Source of the DNA: Streptomyces aureocirculatus
GTDB taxonomy: Bacteria; Actinomycetota; Actinomycetes; Streptomycetales; Streptomycetaceae
Length of the DNA: 64,000 bases
Direction of reading: 5' to 3'
Assembly: GCF_000720475.1 (NCBI RefSeq)
Contig: NZ_JOAP01000005.1
Coordinates: 434,001 to 498,000, forward strand
Of this stretch, positions 9,577-17,765 are shown piece after piece (the first letter of the stretch is position 1; each line of letters opens with the position of its first letter). The position numbers and the translations under genes are program-made. The notes beneath the pieces are model-generated. The model worked only from the letters and a program-made list of their open reading frames with translations, was not told the origin of the DNA and searched no databases.

Positions 9577-10122
9577 CGTCCTCGGTGCGGCGCGGCTCCG
9601 AACGGGGCCACACGGCGCGTCGCCCGACCCCGGCCGTCTCGCCACTGACCTGCTGATCTACGCGAACACCGCAGGTCAAACGGCTATTGACAGACGGCCG
9701 TCGTCGACGGGTAGTTTCGGCCGCGTCCACCACAGGACGTCCGACCGGCGACCCTGCCCGCAAGCGTCGAACGCCGCTGGATCACGGGCGGTGCGCCACC
9801 CCGCGCTCCGCCGCTGGGAGCCAGGTCCAGCGTCCTCGACGCCTCGGCGTGGGAACGCAGCCGCCGGAAGGGGGTCGTCCCCCCTGCTCCCCGGAGCTCG
9901 GGGGAGGTGCGACCCGGGTGGGGCCCGGACGCTCAGTAGACAACGGCTCTCGGTCGATCCGCAGCCAGCGGGTCCCAGGCCGGCCCGAAGGGCGCCGGGC
10001 CCGATCCGCAGGATCGCTCCTCCACGATGGTCCTTCCGTATCGCTCCTTCATCCCGCGCCGTCGCAACACCCCAGGCCCGGGCCACTATGGTGGTCCCCT
10101 GCGTACGAACGAAGGGGCAGTA
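9577..10122. other. Long intergenic region upstream of ppm1
   Basis: 546 bp with no convincing coding frame. Around 9868-9912 a run of C/G blocks (CCCCCC, CTCCCCGG, CTCGGGGGAGG) can fold into hairpins. It could be a structured leader or a non-coding RNA. I do not recognise a known RNA family. Confidence 0.45.
9687..9717 (+). promoter_or_regulatory. Candidate promoter about 400 bp upstream of ppm1
   Basis: TTGACA (9687-9692) and TAGTTT (9712-9717) are separated by 19 bp. A transcript from here would have a leader of about 400 nt with GC-rich hairpins. A second -10-like TATGGT lies at about 10088, close to the gene. Confidence 0.4.
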
Positions 10123-10953
10123 GTGAGCAACGGCGGCGGGATCAGCGAAGCAGCGGATGCGGGGCGGCAGTTCGGCCCGCTCGGCCAGGCCTTGGTGATC
10201 ATCCCGACCTACGACGAGGCGGAGAACATCCAGGCGATCGTCGGCCGGGTGCGCACCGCCGTGCCCGAGGCGCACGTCCTCGTCGCCGACGACAACAGCC
10301 CCGACGGCACCGGCAAGATCGCCGACGAGCTCGCGGCCGAGGACGAGCACGTCCACGTACTGCACCGCAAGGGCAAGGAAGGCCTCGGCGCCGCCTACCT
10401 CGCGGGCTTCTCCTGGGGCCTCGAGCACGGCTACGGCGTCCTGGTCGAGATGGACGCCGACGGCTCCCACCAGCCCGAGGAACTGCCCCGTCTGCTCACC
10501 GCCCTCAAGGGCGCCGACCTGGTGCTCGGGTCGCGCTGGGTGCCCGGCGGGCGAGTCGTGAACTGGCCCAAGTCCCGCGAGTTCCTCTCGCGCGGCGGCT
10601 CCACCTACTCGCGGCTGCTGCTCGACGTGCCGGTGCGCGACGTCACCGGCGGCTACCGCGCCTTCCGCCGCGAGACCCTGGAAGGGCTCGGCCTCGCCGA
10701 CGTTGCGTCCCAGGGCTACTGCTTCCAGGTCGACCTGGCACGCCGCGCGATCAAGGCGGGCTACCACGTCGTGGAGGTGCCCATCACCTTCGTGGAGCGG
10801 GAGCTCGGCGACAGCAAGATGAGCCGCGACATCGTCGCCGAGGCGCTGTGGCGGGTCACCGCGTGGGGTGTGCGGGAGCGGGTCGGCAAGGTCCTCGGCG
10901 GCAAGTCGTCGACCGACGCCCGGCAGGACAGACCGCCGTCCGGCCCCCGGTAA
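10123..10953 (+). CDS. ppm1: Polyprenol monophosphomannose synthase
   Basis: Encodes 276 residues from GTG 10123, with AAGGGG 5 nt upstream. This GT2 enzyme transfers mannose from GDP-mannose to polyprenyl phosphate, the donor for extracytoplasmic protein O-mannosylation and phage receptor glycosylation in Streptomyces. Evidence is VIIPTYDEAENIQAIVGRV at the nucleotide-binding start, VADDNSPDGTGKIADEL, the metal-binding VEMDADGSHQPEELP and GSRWVPGG. FVERELGDSKMSRDIVAEAL closes the domain. There is no C-terminal membrane domain, as in actinobacterial Ppm1/Ppm2-type catalytic proteins. fxsA follows 49 bp downstream. Confidence 0.9.
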   Translation: MSNGGGISEAADAGRQFGPLGQALVIIPTYDEAENIQAIVGRVRTAVPEAHVLVADDNSPDGTGKIADELAAEDEHVHVLHRKGKEGLGAAYLAGFSWGLEHGYGVLVEMDADGSHQPEELPRLLTALKGADLVLGSRWVPGGRVVNWPKSREFLSRGGSTYSRLLLDVPVRDVTGGYRAFRRETLEGLGLADVASQGYCFQVDLARRAIKAGYHVVEVPITFVERELGDSKMSRDIVAEALWRVTAWGVRERVGKVLGGKSSTDARQDRPPSGPR

Positions 10954-11002
10954 TGATCACCCTCTTACGCAGGTCTGAGGCGGGGCCAGGCACACTGGGA
11001 GC

Positions 11003-11599
11003 ATGACGACTGGCGCACCGCCTCCTACTCAGCCCGTCCGGCCCCGGCGCTCGCGGGTCCTCAGGTTCCTGCCGCTCGGCCTGGTCGCGTGGCTGGTCCT
11101 GGAGATCTGGCTGCTGACCGTCGTGGCGGGCGCCGCCGGCGGACTGACCGTGTTCCTGCTCCTGGTGGCGGGCCTGGTGCTCGGTTCCCTGGTCATCAAG
11201 CGGGCCGGACGCCGCGCCTTCAAGAACCTGAGCGAGTCCCTGCGGCAGCAGCAGAGCGGGGATGCGCCCGCCGCCGACTCCGGCGGTGGTGGCGCGTGGA
11301 CCATGCTCGGCGGGCTGCTCCTGATCCTGCCCGGCCTCATCTCGGACGCGCTCGGGCTGCTCCTGCTAGTGCCGCCGCTCCAGAAGGTCCTCAGCCGCCG
11401 TGCCGAGCAGGCTTTCGAGCGCAGGGTGCGGGAGGCCGCGGCGGCCTCTCCCGGGGGCCTCGGGGGTGCTTTTCAGCAGGCCCGGATGCGGCACCCCGAC
11501 GGCAAGGTCGTCCAGGGCGAGGTCATCCGCGAGGACCAGCCCCCGGGCCCGGGGTCGGCACCGGGCCGGACCCCGGACGACCCACAGCTTCCCCGCTGA
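11003..11599 (+). CDS. fxsA: FxsA family membrane protein
   Basis: Encodes 198 residues. Residues 22-60 form two hydrophobic helices (VLRFLPLGLVAWLVLEIWLL and GLTVFLLLVAGLVLGSLVI), and a third lies near 92-118 (TMLGGLLLILPGLISDALGL). The G-ILPGLISD-LG-LLL pattern is the FxsA signature. The cytoplasmic tail is polar and ends in a Pro/Gly-rich stretch. E. coli FxsA influences phage exclusion by F; the role in actinomycetes is unknown. It is probably cotranscribed with ppm1. Confidence 0.88.
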   Translation: MTTGAPPPTQPVRPRRSRVLRFLPLGLVAWLVLEIWLLTVVAGAAGGLTVFLLLVAGLVLGSLVIKRAGRRAFKNLSESLRQQQSGDAPAADSGGGGAWTMLGGLLLILPGLISDALGLLLLVPPLQKVLSRRAEQAFERRVREAAAASPGGLGGAFQQARMRHPDGKVVQGEVIREDQPPGPGSAPGRTPDDPQLPR

Positions 11600-11622
11600 G
11601 GCCGATCAGCGGCACCTATATG

Positions 11623-11659
11623 GCCCGTCCGGCGTTTGAGGACGAGCGCGCAGCGCGAC
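11623..11659. repeat. Dispersed intergenic repeat, copy 1
   Basis: GCCCGTCCGGCGTTTGAGGA followed by CGAGCGCG. The same element recurs at 15541-15575 (inverted), 15755, 15795 and 15837. Confidence 0.85.
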
Positions 11660-11696
11660 AAACGGCAGAGCGAGGGCGCGCCGCGGCGGCAGACGA

Positions 11697-11748
11697 ACAC
11701 GACGAGGGCGGGCCCACTGCACAAGCAGTGGGCCCGCCCTCGTCGTGT
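11697..11748. terminator. Bidirectional terminator between fxsA and rbpA
   Basis: Perfect 24-bp stem with a 4-nt loop (ACAA at 11721-11724), lying between two convergent genes and ending 23 bp from the rbpA stop. It is the strongest hairpin seen in the window. Confidence 0.95.
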
Positions 11749-11771
11749 CTCCGCTCCGCGGTCCAGCGCGC

Positions 11772-12146
11772 TTACGCTGACTTGCGGCTGTCGCGCGGAT
11801 GCACCGCAATGTTCATCGCACCGGACCGGAGAACCGCCAAGCGCTCTTCGAGGACCTCTTCGAGTTCCTCACGCGTGCGGCGCTCCATGAGCATGTCCCA
11901 GTGCGTACGCGCGGGCTTGCCCTTCTTCTCCTCAGGTCCGTCGCCGTCCACGAGAAGTGCTTGGGCCCCGCAGACCTTGCACTCCCACTCCGGCGGGATC
12001 TCCGCCTCCACCGAGAACGGCATCTCGAAACGATGTCCGTTCTGGCATGCGTACTCCACGGCCTGGCGCGGGGCCAGGTCGATGCCGCGGTCGGTCTCGT
12101 AGCTGGTCACCACGAGGCGCGTGCCGCGAAGAGCTCGCTCACTCAT
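11772..12146 (-). CDS. rbpA: RNA polymerase-binding protein RbpA
   Basis: Encodes 124 residues, the expected length. RbpA binds RNA polymerase holoenzyme containing group 1 and 2 sigma factors, stabilises the open complex and is specific to actinobacteria. Sequence features: N-terminal tail MSERALRGTRL, the zinc-ribbon-like core domain with YACQNGHRFEMPFS and WECKVCGAQALLVDG, a basic linker (KKGKPARTHWDMLMERR), and the sigma-interaction domain EELEEVLEERLAVLRSGAMN. The gene is preceded by a perfect sigma-R-type promoter. In S. coelicolor rbpA is partly sigma-R controlled. Confidence 0.97.
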   Translation of the reverse strand: MSERALRGTRLVVTSYETDRGIDLAPRQAVEYACQNGHRFEMPFSVEAEIPPEWECKVCGAQALLVDGDGPEEKKGKPARTHWDMLMERRTREELEEVLEERLAVLRSGAMNIAVHPRDSRKSA

Positions 12147-12463
12147 GAATCGTGCCTCCCGGGCTTGTCGCCCACAGGACAGGTGTCGCTGTCGTCGTCA
12201 TCCGGTCAACGTCCGGTCGGCGGTAAAGATTCCCGTTCAGGGTCATGCGTCGCCGTCGTATGCCGCCCCTTGTTGTACCCACCAGCGCCCGCTTTGTCAC
12301 ATCTGGCAGCAGATGTCACCCAGCGTCTCTGATTCCTCAGTGCGCAGTAACGGTCCGCCTGGCAGGCCAAACGCGTACACTACCGGCCTTCGCCGCCAGA
12401 AGCTAAATCCGGTCGACAATCGGGTGTCCCCGCGTCGCGCGCCGCACGCCCTTCGCGTCCCGG
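12147..12463. other. Intergenic region between rbpA and the phosphodiesterase gene
   Basis: 317 bp; apart from the sigma-R promoter I see no gene. A minus-strand TAGTGT at about 12374 could be a further -10 for rbpA. No strong terminator for the upstream gene is evident. Confidence 0.5.
12208..12233 (-). promoter_or_regulatory. Sigma-R-type promoter of rbpA
   Basis: On the minus strand GGAAT (12233-12229), exactly 18 bp, then GTT (12210-12208) matches the SigR/SigH thiol-stress consensus. It lies 62-87 bp before the rbpA ATG. Confidence 0.85.
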
Positions 12464-13231
12464 TCAGACCCAGGTTCCGCGGTCCTTCAGTACGTCGCGC
12501 AGCGTCTCGATGCGGTCCGTCATGATGCCGTCGACGCCCAGGTCGAGCAGGGCGTGCATACGGTCGGCGTCGTTGATCGTCCACACGTGGACCTGGAGCC
12601 CGCGCGCGTGGGCGGTGCGCACGAAGCGGTGGTCGACGACCCGGACGCCCGACTGCGCCTCCGGCACCTGGGCGCACACCGCCGAGATCCTGGGGGTGGC
12701 GGGCACCCCCAGGGAGCGCAGCCGAAGGCCGAGGACGCCGCGCGTACCGAAGGACGTGGCGAGCTGCGGCCCCGCGAGGCGCTGGGCGCGGGCCACGCGT
12801 GCCTCCGAGAACGAGCCGACGCAGACCCGGTCCCAGGCGCGGGTGCGTTCCAGGAGGTCCAGGAGCGGCAGCAGGGCGGGTTCCGCCTTGACGTCCACGT
12901 TCCAGCGGACGCCGGGGAACTCCTGGAGCAGGTCTTCGAAGAGGGGCACCGGTTCGCTGCCCGCGACCCTTGCCCGGCTCACCTCGCTCCAGGGCAGGTC
13001 CGCGATCCGCCCGGCGGCGTCCGTGACCCGGTCGAGCGTCGCGTCGTGGAAGGCGGCCAGCCTGCCGTCCGACGTGGCGTGCACATCCGTCTCGAGGTAG
13101 CGGTAGCCCGCGTCCACGGCACGCCGGAAGGCGGTCACGGTGTTCTCCAGGCCGTCGGCCGCGCCGCCGCGGTGGGCGAAGGCCAGGGGGCCCGGGTGGT
13201 CGAGGTAGGGGTGGCGTACGCGCGGGGTCAC
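12464..13231 (-). CDS. Glycerophosphodiester phosphodiesterase
   Basis: Encodes 255 residues. It is a GDPD TIM-barrel enzyme that hydrolyses glycerophosphodiesters to sn-glycerol 3-phosphate and an alcohol. The signature FAHRGGAADGLENTVTAFRR holds the catalytic His-Arg and Glu-Asn, followed by YLETDVHATSDGRLAAFHDATLDRVTD with the metal ligands and second His. The C-terminal VHVWTINDADRMHALLDLGV and DGIMTDRIETL complete the family pattern. There is no signal peptide, so it is cytoplasmic. GTG 13231 overlaps the TGA of the upstream membrane gene by 4 nt (GTGA), implying translational coupling. Confidence 0.92.
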   Translation of the reverse strand: MTPRVRHPYLDHPGPLAFAHRGGAADGLENTVTAFRRAVDAGYRYLETDVHATSDGRLAAFHDATLDRVTDAAGRIADLPWSEVSRARVAGSEPVPLFEDLLQEFPGVRWNVDVKAEPALLPLLDLLERTRAWDRVCVGSFSEARVARAQRLAGPQLATSFGTRGVLGLRLRSLGVPATPRISAVCAQVPEAQSGVRVVDHRFVRTAHARGLQVHVWTINDADRMHALLDLGVDGIMTDRIETLRDVLKDRGTWV

Positions 13232-13905
13232 CGTTGCAGTATTGCCTGCTCCGACGGCTCGCCGGTGGCCACCGTACGGCTCGCGGACGGAGCGGGCACG
13301 GCGAAGAGGCGCAGGAAGAACTGGGCGAGCGGGCCGATGCTCAGGGCGTACGCGACGGTGCCCACGCCAAGGGTGCCGCCGAGCAGGAAGCCGGTGACGA
13401 CGACCGCCACCTCCACCATGGTGCGCATGAGGCGGATGGAGCGGCCGGTGCGGGCGTGCAGGCCCGTCATCAGGCCGTCGCGGGGCCCGGGGCCGAACCG
13501 GGCCGCTATGTAGAGGCCGGTCGCCACGCCGTTGAGCACGATGCCGGCGACCACCAGCGGGATGCGGACGCCGAGACCGTGCGCGTCGGGCACCAGGGCG
13601 AGCGTGCCGTCCATCGCCAGGCCGACGACGAAGACGTTCGACACCGTGCCGAGGCCCGGGCGCTGCCGCAGGGGTATCCACAGGAGCAGTACCGCTGCGC
13701 CCACGAAGATCGACACGACACCGATCGACATCCCGGTCCGCTCCGCCAGGCCCTGGTGCAGCACGTTCCACGGCTCCACGCCGAGGCCCGAACGGACCAG
13801 GAGCGCGGAGCTCGCGCCGAACAGGGCGAGACCGGCGTAAAGCTGGATGAGGCGGCGGGAGAGGTGCCGCGGAGCGGACCGGTCTGGAGTCGTCGTCCTG
13901 GACAA
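13228..13905 (-). CDS. YczE/YitT-like integral membrane protein
   Basis: Encodes 225 residues from TTG 13905, chosen because it follows a GGGG site by 6-7 nt; a GTG further upstream is possible, so the start is uncertain. About five or six hydrophobic segments are visible, for example IQLYAGLALFGASSALLV, GVVSIFVGAAVLLLWIPL and MVEVAVVVTGFLLGG. GLGVEPWNVLHQGLAERTGMSIGVVS and GPGPRDGLMTGL are characteristic of YczE. The gene is divergent from a MocR-type PLP-dependent regulator, the same arrangement as ycxD/yczE in Bacillus. The substrate is unknown; a vitamin B6-related role is only suggested by context. Confidence 0.8.
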   Translation of the reverse strand: MSRTTTPDRSAPRHLSRRLIQLYAGLALFGASSALLVRSGLGVEPWNVLHQGLAERTGMSIGVVSIFVGAAVLLLWIPLRQRPGLGTVSNVFVVGLAMDGTLALVPDAHGLGVRIPLVVAGIVLNGVATGLYIAARFGPGPRDGLMTGLHARTGRSIRLMRTMVEVAVVVTGFLLGGTLGVGTVAYALSIGPLAQFFLRLFAVPAPSASRTVATGEPSEQAILQR

Positions 13906-14002
13906 AAGAAGCCCCCGTGGTGGTAGTGGCCTGACTCGTGACACTCTGTGGCGTGGTGCAAGGCGCCAACCATGGTCAATTCGATGAAGGTGGACTGAGA
14001 TC
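13906..14002. promoter_or_regulatory. Divergent yczE-like / MocR promoter region
   Basis: A 97-bp intergenic region that must hold both promoters. GTGGTAGTGGCC and TGTGGCGTGGTG form an imperfect direct repeat, the type of site MocR regulators often use. The operator is inferred, not proven. Confidence 0.4.
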
Positions 14003-15508
14003 ATGGCTCAGTGGACATCAGCGGTGGGTTCGACCCAGCTCGCCCGGCTGCTCGCTTCCCAGCAGGCGCGTCCCGCGGGCGCGGGCACCCGCCGCCCGCC
14101 CGCCTACCGCGCCCTCGCCGACGGTATCCGCCTCCTGGTCCTGGAGGGGCGCGTTCCCGTGGCCGCCCGGCTGCCCGCCGAGCGCGAGCTCGCCGTGGCG
14201 CTCGCCGTGAGCCGGACCACGGTCGCGGCGGCGTACGAGGCGCTGCGCACCGAAGGGTTCCTGGAATCCCGCAGGGGAGCGGGTAGCTGGACCGCCGTAC
14301 CGGCGGGGAACCCGCTGCCCGCGCGCGGCCTCGAACCGCTGCCTCCCGAAGCGCTGGGCTCGATGATCGACCTCGGCTGCGCGGCCCTGCCCGCACCCGA
14401 ACCCTGGCTCACCCGCTCCGTCCAGGGCGCCCTCGAGGAACTCCCGCCCTACGCCCACACCCACGGCGACTACCCGGCGGGGCTGCCCGCGCTGCGCGCC
14501 ATGCTCGCGGAGCGCTACACCGCGCGCGGGATACCGACCATGCCGGAACAGATCATGGTCACCACCGGTGCGATGGGGGCCATCGACGCGATCTGCCACC
14601 TCTTCGCGGGCCGCGGCGAGCGCATCGCGGTGGAGTCCCCGTCGTACGCCAACATCCTCCAGCTCATGCGGGAGGCGGGCGCGCGCCTGGTGCCCGTGGC
14701 GATGGCCGAGGGCCTCGGCGGCTGGGACATGGACCGCTGGCGCCAGGTCCTGCGCGACGCGGCGCCGCGCCTCGCGTACGTCGTCGCCGACTTCCACAAC
14801 CCCACAGGCGCGCTCGCCGACGACGACCAGCGCCGCCGTCTGGTCGACGCGGCCCGGCACGCGGGCACGGTCCTCGTCGTCGACGAGACGATGAGCGAAC
14901 TCCGCCTCGACGAGGGCCTGGAGATGCCGCGCCCCGTCTGCGGGTTCGACCCCGCGGGATCCACCGTCATCACCGTCGGCTCGGCGAGCAAGGCGTTCTG
15001 GGCCGGTATGCGCATCGGCTGGGTGCGGGCCGCGCCCGACGTCATCCGCAGCCTGGTGGCGGCCCGCGCGTACGCCGACCTCGGCACCCCCGTCCTTGAG
15101 CAGTTGGCCCTGAACTGGCTGCTCAGCACCGGCGGTTGGCAGCAGGCGGTGGACGTGCGCAGGGAGCAGGCCCGCGGCAACCGTGACGCCCTCGTCGCCG
15201 CGGTGCGCCGGGAGCTGCCCGGCTGGGAGTTCGATGTCCCGCGCGGCGGCCTCACCCTGTGGGTCCGCACCGGCGGCCTCTCCGGCTCCCGCCTGGCCGA
15301 GGTCGGCGAACGCGTGGGCGTACGCGTGCCCTCCGGTCCCCGCTTCGGCGTGGACGGTGCCTTCGAGGGCTATGTACGCCTCCCCTTCACCGTCGGCGGC
15401 GCGGTGGCGGACGAGGCGGCCGCCCGTCTTGCCGCGGCGGCTCGCCTCGTGGAGTCGGGCACGGGGGGCAGCTCCGGGGCGGAGGGGCCGCACACGTTCG
15501 TGGCGTGA
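14003..15508 (+). CDS. MocR-type GntR regulator with aminotransferase-like domain
   Basis: Encodes 501 residues. An N-terminal GntR winged helix covers about residues 30-95 (AYRALADGIRLLVLEGRVPV and LPAERELAVALAVSRTTVAA). It is fused to a fold-type I aminotransferase domain at about 120-480. YVVADFHNPTGA, VVDETMSEL and VGSASKAFWAGMRIGW mark the PLP site, with the Lys in SASK expected to form the Schiff base. MocR proteins are PLP- or amino-acid-responsive regulators rather than active aminotransferases. It is transcribed away from the YczE-like gene, its probable target. The C-terminal 20 residues are low in complexity. Confidence 0.92.
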   Translation: MAQWTSAVGSTQLARLLASQQARPAGAGTRRPPAYRALADGIRLLVLEGRVPVAARLPAERELAVALAVSRTTVAAAYEALRTEGFLESRRGAGSWTAVPAGNPLPARGLEPLPPEALGSMIDLGCAALPAPEPWLTRSVQGALEELPPYAHTHGDYPAGLPALRAMLAERYTARGIPTMPEQIMVTTGAMGAIDAICHLFAGRGERIAVESPSYANILQLMREAGARLVPVAMAEGLGGWDMDRWRQVLRDAAPRLAYVVADFHNPTGALADDDQRRRLVDAARHAGTVLVVDETMSELRLDEGLEMPRPVCGFDPAGSTVITVGSASKAFWAGMRIGWVRAAPDVIRSLVAARAYADLGTPVLEQLALNWLLSTGGWQQAVDVRREQARGNRDALVAAVRRELPGWEFDVPRGGLTLWVRTGGLSGSRLAEVGERVGVRVPSGPRFGVDGAFEGYVRLPFTVGGAVADEAAARLAAAARLVESGTGGSSGAEGPHTFVA

Positions 15509-15958
15509 GGTCTTCTCCCACCCGCCCACCCTTCCATCGCGCTGGCGCGCTCGTCCTCAATCGCCGGACAGGCTTGGATTTTCGCCGGTGCGGCAACGTT
15601 CTCGGGTGCGGCGAGCGAGTCTCCAGGTTCTGGCGAGTGAGTCTCCAGGTTCTTGGGTGCGGCGAGGGTCTTCAGGTTCTCTGGTGCGGCGAGGGTCTCC
15701 AGGTTCTCGGGTGCGGCGAGGGTCTTCACGTTCTCCGTGTGGCGAGGATCTTCTAGCCTGTCCGGCGTTTGAGGACGAGCGCGGAGCGCGACTTCAGCCC
15801 GTCCGGCGCTTGAGGACGAGCGCGCCAGCGCGACTTCAGCCCGTCCGGCGCTTGAGGACGAGGCGCGGAGCGCCGATAAAGCGGGGGTCCAGGGGGCGCA
15901 GCGCCCCTGGTTCGGGAAGGGGCGGGCCTGGGGCGCCCCGCGAGGGCCGAGCCGCCAC
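15509..15958. repeat. Repeat-filled convergent intergenic region
   Basis: About 450 bp with no gene. It contains a 27-bp minisatellite (GGTGCGGCGAGGGTCTCCAG-type unit, about five or six diverged copies, 15587-15753). It also holds four copies of the dispersed GTCCGGCGnTTGAGGACGAG element (15541-15575 inverted, 15755-15791, 15795-15833, 15837-15874). A hairpin (CCAGGGG...CCCCTGG, 15889-15910) ends the region. Confidence 0.85.
15889..15910. terminator. Hairpin downstream of sffA and the MocR gene
   Basis: CCAGGGG and CCCCTGG flank an 8-nt centre, about 49 bp beyond the sffA stop. It may serve both convergent genes. Confidence 0.5.
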
Positions 15959-17533
15959 TCACCCCTCGGCAACCGCCGCCGGCGTCAGGGCCGGATCCGC
16001 CGAGGCGGCACGGCCGGGAAGCAGTTCGAGGACGGCACGCCGATGGGCGTCACTGGTGGCGTCGTCGTACGGATCGGGAGTAGCGGGAACCTGGAGGCGG
16101 TGCACTGGACCGGTACCGAGACGGGCGTAGCCACGCCCCGCGGGCATGTCCACCGCGGGGGTGGTGTGGGGAGGCGCCCCCAGCACGGCCTGGACCTGGC
16201 CGAGCGTGGCGGGCCCGAGCACCACGCGCGCGCGGGTGTGCCGGTGCACGGCGTCGCTGAGCGCGTCCATGCAGTCGAGCTGATCGGCCACGACGACGGT
16301 GACACCCGCCGCACGCCCGTGCCGCAGCGGCACCTGAAGCAGCGCCTGCGGGTCCTGCCGGCCGTCGGCCGCGGCCAGGTGGCCCAGGGCGCTGGGCCGG
16401 TCGAGGACGATCCACAGCGGCCGCCTGATGTCCTCGGGCGGCGGATGACCGGCCTGCCGGGCACGGTTCACCGCGATGAGCCGCCGCTCGGTCTCGTGCG
16501 CCGCCCACTCAAGCCCGGCGAGCGCCCCGGCGAGACCGCACTCGACGGCGAGCACGCCGTCACGCCCGGCCAGACACGCGTAGTCGGCGGTGCCGCTGCC
16601 CTCGATGACGACGACGTCGCCGTACTGGAGGGCCTGCAGGGTGATGGAGCGCAGCAGGCTCGTGGTGCCGCTGCCGGGCTGCCCGAGGACCAGCAGGTGC
16701 GGCTCGGTGGAACGGCTGCCGGTGCGCCACACGACGGGCGGCACGTCGCGCTGGGTGTCGCCGTCGGTCACGGGCAGGGTGCGCTGCACACCGCTCGGGT
16801 CGGTGAAGCCGAGCACGGTCTCACCGGGCGCGGTGACGAAGCGCTGCGCGGCGATGTCGGTGGGCAGCGGCGGCAGCACCGTCACGGTGAGGGTGTTGCC
16901 CTCCTCGTCCCAGGCGAAGTGGTACTCGCGGCCCCGCCCCGACTTGGCGTGCAGGACCTGCTCGATCCGCGCCCGCGCGTCGGCCTCGCCGTCGGTGAAG
17001 TACGCGGGATAGCGCACCTCCAGGCGTGAGACACGGCCGTCGTCGTCGAACTCGTACGCCGTGAAGGCCTTGTCCCACTCGCCGCCGTGGGCGAACAGCG
17101 GACTCGGGTCCTCGGGGACGGAGAAGTACGGCACGAGCGCCTCGTACAGCGACTGCAGCCGCTGGGTCTGCGCGTCGTCCGGGCCACAGGGGGCAGGCTC
17201 GGCGCGTTCGCGGCCCGTCCAGGCGGCCGCCCCCATCAGGCAGACGGCGGCGAGCAGCGGACCGTACGGCATCAGAACCACCACCAGGAACACGGACGCC
17301 ACCAGGAACAGCAGGGGGCCACGCCGGTCCTTGGGGGTCCCGGTCCACTTGCGCCGCCCGGCTCCTGCGAGGCGGCGCAGCCCGCGGGCGATCGTGATCA
17401 GCGGGTGGAGGACGTCGGTGGCGCCGTCGGCGGCCGACCGGGCCAGCTCGCGACCGCGCGCGAGGTGGTCCCGGCCCCGGGCGATCCGGTCGCTGCCGTT
17501 GCTCAGGATGCGGGGGAGAGGGCGCCGGGCCAC
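15959..17533 (-). CDS. sffA: SffA-like FtsK/SpoIIIE-related septal protein
   Basis: Encodes 524 residues from GTG 17533, with AGGAG about 6 nt upstream. Two adjacent membrane helices lie near residues 72-102 (GPLLFLVASVFLVVVLMPYG and PLLAAVCLMGAAAW). A middle domain and a C-terminal FtsK/HerA-like domain follow. In S. coelicolor SffA is targeted to sporulation septa by SmeA and contributes to chromosome partitioning. The P-loop reads LVLGQPGSGTTSLL, where the usual Lys is Thr, and Walker B reads LWIVLDRPSA, where the usual Glu is Arg, so ATP hydrolysis is doubtful. smeA lies 37 bp upstream in the same direction. Name by similarity and synteny. Confidence 0.82.
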   Translation of the reverse strand: MARRPLPRILSNGSDRIARGRDHLARGRELARSAADGATDVLHPLITIARGLRRLAGAGRRKWTGTPKDRRGPLLFLVASVFLVVVLMPYGPLLAAVCLMGAAAWTGRERAEPAPCGPDDAQTQRLQSLYEALVPYFSVPEDPSPLFAHGGEWDKAFTAYEFDDDGRVSRLEVRYPAYFTDGEADARARIEQVLHAKSGRGREYHFAWDEEGNTLTVTVLPPLPTDIAAQRFVTAPGETVLGFTDPSGVQRTLPVTDGDTQRDVPPVVWRTGSRSTEPHLLVLGQPGSGTTSLLRSITLQALQYGDVVVIEGSGTADYACLAGRDGVLAVECGLAGALAGLEWAAHETERRLIAVNRARQAGHPPPEDIRRPLWIVLDRPSALGHLAAADGRQDPQALLQVPLRHGRAAGVTVVVADQLDCMDALSDAVHRHTRARVVLGPATLGQVQAVLGAPPHTTPAVDMPAGRGYARLGTGPVHRLQVPATPDPYDDATSDAHRRAVLELLPGRAASADPALTPAAVAEG

Positions 17534-17570
17534 GTCGGTCTCCTGGGGGGTGGGGTGCGGGGCGAAGCCG

Positions 17571-17765
17571 TCAGAACTTGATGCCGCCGAGCAGGCTGGC
17601 GAGGCTCGCGCTGCCCGCCTTGATGCTCGGTGCGATGGCGGTGCCTGCCAGGAAGAACCCGAAAAGGGCGCAGACCAGGGCGTGGGACGCCTTGAGTCCG
17701 TCCTTGCGGAAGAAGAGGAAGACGATGATGCCGAGCAGGACGACGCCGGAAATGGACAGGACCAT
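17571..17765 (-). CDS. smeA: SmeA-like small sporulation membrane protein
   Basis: Encodes 64 residues. Two hydrophobic segments, VLSISGVVLLGIIVFLFF and HALVCALFGFFLAGTAIA, flank a basic loop (RKDGLKAS); the tail SIKAGSASLASLLGGIKF is amphipathic. Size, topology and position immediately before the FtsK-like gene match SmeA, which localises SffA to sporulation septa in S. coelicolor. ATG 17765 follows GGAGA. The upstream sequence is unusually AT-rich, as expected for a developmentally regulated promoter. Confidence 0.85.
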   Translation of the reverse strand: MVLSISGVVLLGIIVFLFFRKDGLKASHALVCALFGFFLAGTAIAPSIKAGSASLASLLGGIKF

